DNA from: Impatiens glandulifera
Lineage: Eukaryota > Streptophyta > Magnoliopsida > Ericales > Balsaminaceae
Assembly (NCBI RefSeq): GCF_907164915.1
Contig: NC_061870.1
Coordinates: 26,573,348-26,637,347 of the forward strand
Direction: 5' to 3'
Length of the DNA: 64,000 nt
Below, piece after piece: positions 61,228-64,000 of this stretch. The stretch's first letter is position 1; each line of letters starts with the position of its first letter. The notes under the pieces were generated by a model. The model was given only the letters and a program-made list of their open reading frames with translations, was not told the origin of the DNA and ran no database searches. Position numbers and translations under genes: made by a program.

Positions 61228-61873
61228 TTGATCACCCCCTAAAGTCTTGTTAACTCTAATTCGGTGATAGTAAGCAAAGTATGTTACAATATTTAATCTA
61301 AATCTTTAATTCTTAAGTCTATAATCTATATACTCTATGTCGATAAATTGAGATAAACTGTAATTGCGGAAACGTACATGGATCTTGAATGAAGAACGGT
61401 TCATTAAACCGTTCTTCGTTATTCTCTTCTTCTCGATCTTCTCTTGATCTTGGATCTGGACCTGAATCTGAATGTGGATCTTCTTGTTCTGGATCTGGAC
61501 CTGGATCGGAATGTTTAATGTGGGTGGGGTTTAAGTCTTCAAACCCTATATCGATAGCCCTTCTTTAGTGTTCTTGAGAGATGAACAGAAACCTTATTGT
61601 TTGATGAGAGAAACAAATCGGTAGGCTATTTATATGGGTTGGGGACTTAACCCTAATATACTCATTTATTATTCGGCTCATCAACGAAATAATAAATGCT
61701 ATTTCTGTTTCTACACAAATATGTCCCCATATTTATTATATATGTCTAAATAAGTCCATAATCTTTATACTTTAATAGATCACATTAATTAGGCTTTAAT
61801 CTTAATTATGATAACAACTAATATACTATTATTAAATAATATATGTACCCAAATATTGGAAATAATTTCAACA
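61228..61873 (-). repeat. 3' LTR of a Ty1-copia element (left border approximate)
   Basis: On minus it begins TGTTGAAATTATTTCC directly after the purine tract AAGTGGGAGAT (plus 61874-61884). It contains a TATA-like CATATAAATAGCC, a CTCTCAAGAACAC leader-like part, GATCC/GGACC-rich short repeats (61437-61513) and a hairpin GAAGAACGGTT-5 nt-AACCGTTCTTC at 61391-61417. The end at 61228 (TGATCA) is a guess. Confidence 0.65.
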
Positions 61874-64000
61874 ATCTCCCACTTAGATTATATAATATTT
61901 TCTTCAATTGTATATTATAATCTTAAGAGCTCAAAATATTGTTATCATTTCCAAATACATCTATATCAATCTCGTCCATCAATTATATCAACATAGGATT
62001 AAAGTGATTTTTGTTACATTAGTTCGTAACTAAACCCTCAATAGTCACATATGTCAATACAATCAAATGACATAGATTAAACATGGGTGTGTAGTGTGGA
62101 TTAACATGTAGTGTGATCTTTAACATGTTTAATACCAACTGGTCCTCCTTTATTTCTTATAGAGATCAATCTGAATAACTTTATAATCTTGATTTCTTTA
62201 AAAATTAAATCTTTAATTTCTTTGGAAACTGATTCTTTAATGTGCACATAAATTTCAAATTATATCTATACAAGCATCACAATACAAACTCCCACTAAAA
62301 CTGTATATCATCTAAATATGCAATATCCATATGAACAATATATTCATGAAAGACCTCGGATAACAAATATTTAGAGAACTGATCCGTAATTTTAGAGTTT
62401 GTCCAAATATGCTCAATAGATAAGTAAACATTCTGAATTCTTTATTTTCCAAATAGTCCGACTTAGTCGAACTCATATTACTCTTAAAGTAAAAGAACTG
62501 CAAATTATTATCACATAATATCTTTATTGGTCTTTCTATATCATTCATAATTTGCAACCCCGTGACAAAACTTTGCAGTCAAATTATTTAATTGGATGCC
62601 ACAAAACACCTAATAAATCCTGCAATCATGTTGAAATAATGCTAGTGTCTGTTTAACACTCTTACAAGAATTAATTCTTTAAACTAATAATTAAACTAAA
62701 ATTATGTGGCACGAATTTCTGACTGTTTTGGTATCCAACAAAATTCGAATCAAAATACCAAATGATCTCTATCCGATTCGACTCACTATATGAGTATGTA
62801 ATGTTTTGTTCTTAAAATGTCACATTATTTGTTTGGTTGCTTTCTTAATGATCCAAACTAGGATCCTTCAAGTATTTGTCCAACTTCATAAATATACTTA
62901 ATTTCTTGATTCATATAATCTTGAACATACATTGATCCTTCAAATGATCTTGAATATACTAAGGAGTATTATGTATATATTTATTTTCAAGGCTAATCTT
63001 GAAGTACTTATGAGACTAAATTTGTCTCTAGATCTTTCAGAATATCCAATAATTAACATCTAGCAATTCTTTAGTATAGTTTATTTTCTTTAGACCTATA
63101 AGGCCTGACCTTAACTAGACAACCCCAAAAGAATTCACTAGTTGTTTTAGTTGAATTTTTATTCCATATATAAGTTGTAATTCTTAATTCTTCCTTCCAA
63201 ATGAATCAATTACATGAAGATATTCCATAAATGTTTGTTTCCAAATAAAGAGTATCTAAAGTAGTTCTTTATTTCTTCATCTTTAATATGAATTGTCAAT
63301 GCCTACACCGATGTTTCTTTCACCATCAATTGACTTTTGACAACTAACTCAACCGTACATCAACACATTTACTTTATATAGTAATAATGAAGTTTACCAT
63401 CAAATGTGTATGAGTACTAAAGTTAAATTACTCTTAGAACAAACAAAAAAAATAAATTGTAATATGTATCTTTTATGCACCATTTTCTTTAGTAAATTTC
63501 TTTTAGGTGCAACATTTGCAATTCTTACAACTTCATTTCTTTATTATCTTTTAAGTTATTTGCTAAGTAAACATTATTTATGTTATTTTTGTTTCAATCT
63601 TTTATTTTCTTACACACAATATGATGTGAGTTCATATAGAGACGACAATTCACATCAATTAACTTAAGTGTGAATAAGAAAATCCAAATTAGATGCATGA
63701 GAATACATTAGTGTAACTCTAACTTTAATGCATTTAATTTTGAAACAAAATAAAACATATGGTTTATTTTTTTTATGAAATCTTTATTCTAATAATAACC
63801 TTAGCAATTTTAACCCTTTTAGATATAATTCTTACAAAAAAATAACAAATTCTAGATACGCCTTAAAATTTTCATCATATAAAATGAACTTAAGATGTTG
63901 ACAAGAAAAATCCGTATAAGCAGAAGTGTTAACTTAATTAGATAGCAAAACAAATGAACAACCATACTAACAAAATTTTAATAATCACATAAATTCAAAA
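61228..64000 (-). mobile_element. Decayed Ty1-copia retrotransposon, runs off window
   Basis: On the minus strand, from high to low coordinates: an integrase C-terminal-like stretch WGCLVKVRPYRSKENK (63127-63080), an RNase H start like YFDSNFVGYQNSQKF (about 62.77 kb), then IERPIKILCDN and SSTKSDYLENKEF (62.55-62.45 kb), a purine tract, and the 3' LTR. Stops and frameshifts are frequent. The reverse transcriptase, normally more than 1 kb between integrase and RNase H, is missing: only about 0.3 kb separates them. The 5' half lies outside the window or is unrecognisable in 63.2-64.0 kb. Confidence 0.82.

Overview
This window is nuclear DNA from a flowering plant, almost certainly a eudicot. 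It is AT-rich, carries split genes with GT-AG introns, and is full of plant transposon families. The species cannot be told from the sequence. Three protein-coding genes are supported. (1) 1-26,688, plus strand: the 3' part of a very large HEAT-repeat gene, the SWEETIE/HEATR5 orthologue. I could place 41 coding exons that join in frame (6,354 bp, 2,117 residues plus stop). The first exons lie upstream of the window. (2) 27,594-28,832, minus strand: a five-exon IST1-like (ESCRT-III associated) gene of 301 residues, tail-to-tail with SWEETIE. (3) 46,718-48,214, plus strand: an uninterrupted 498-codon 3-ketoacyl-CoA synthase of the KCS6/CER6/CUT1 type, which makes very-long-chain fatty acids for cuticular wax.

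The SWEETIE introns hold many insertions: a Stowaway MITE, a Tourist-like MITE, two short tRNA-derived retroposons with target-site duplications, several LINE 3' ends all antisense to the gene, and a non-autonomous LTR retroelement (about 1 kb before the nesting) with a LINE nested in one LTR. Both of these nested insertions keep their target-site duplications. Two introns also carry tandem duplications.

The rest is gene-poor: 28.8-46.4 kb and 48.2-64 kb. It contains PIF/Harbinger-like MITEs with TTA/TAA duplications, long (AT)n microsatellites, CACTA-like termini, a degenerate minisatellite near 54 kb, tandem repeats near 55, 59 and 60 kb, and at the right edge a decayed Ty1-copia element on the minus strand that runs out of the window.

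The three genes do not form one pathway. SWEETIE/HEATR5 and IST1 proteins both belong to membrane trafficking (adaptor/endosome and ESCRT/MVB). KCS6 acts in the ER. The IST1-like/KCS neighbourhood resembles Arabidopsis At1g25420-At1g25450, recalled from memory, so this looks like an ancestral gene order and not a functional cluster. I found no clearly new biological system. The best leads are the repeat-expanded SWEETIE tail, the exon-like tandem duplication in its intron 36, and the nested retroelements.
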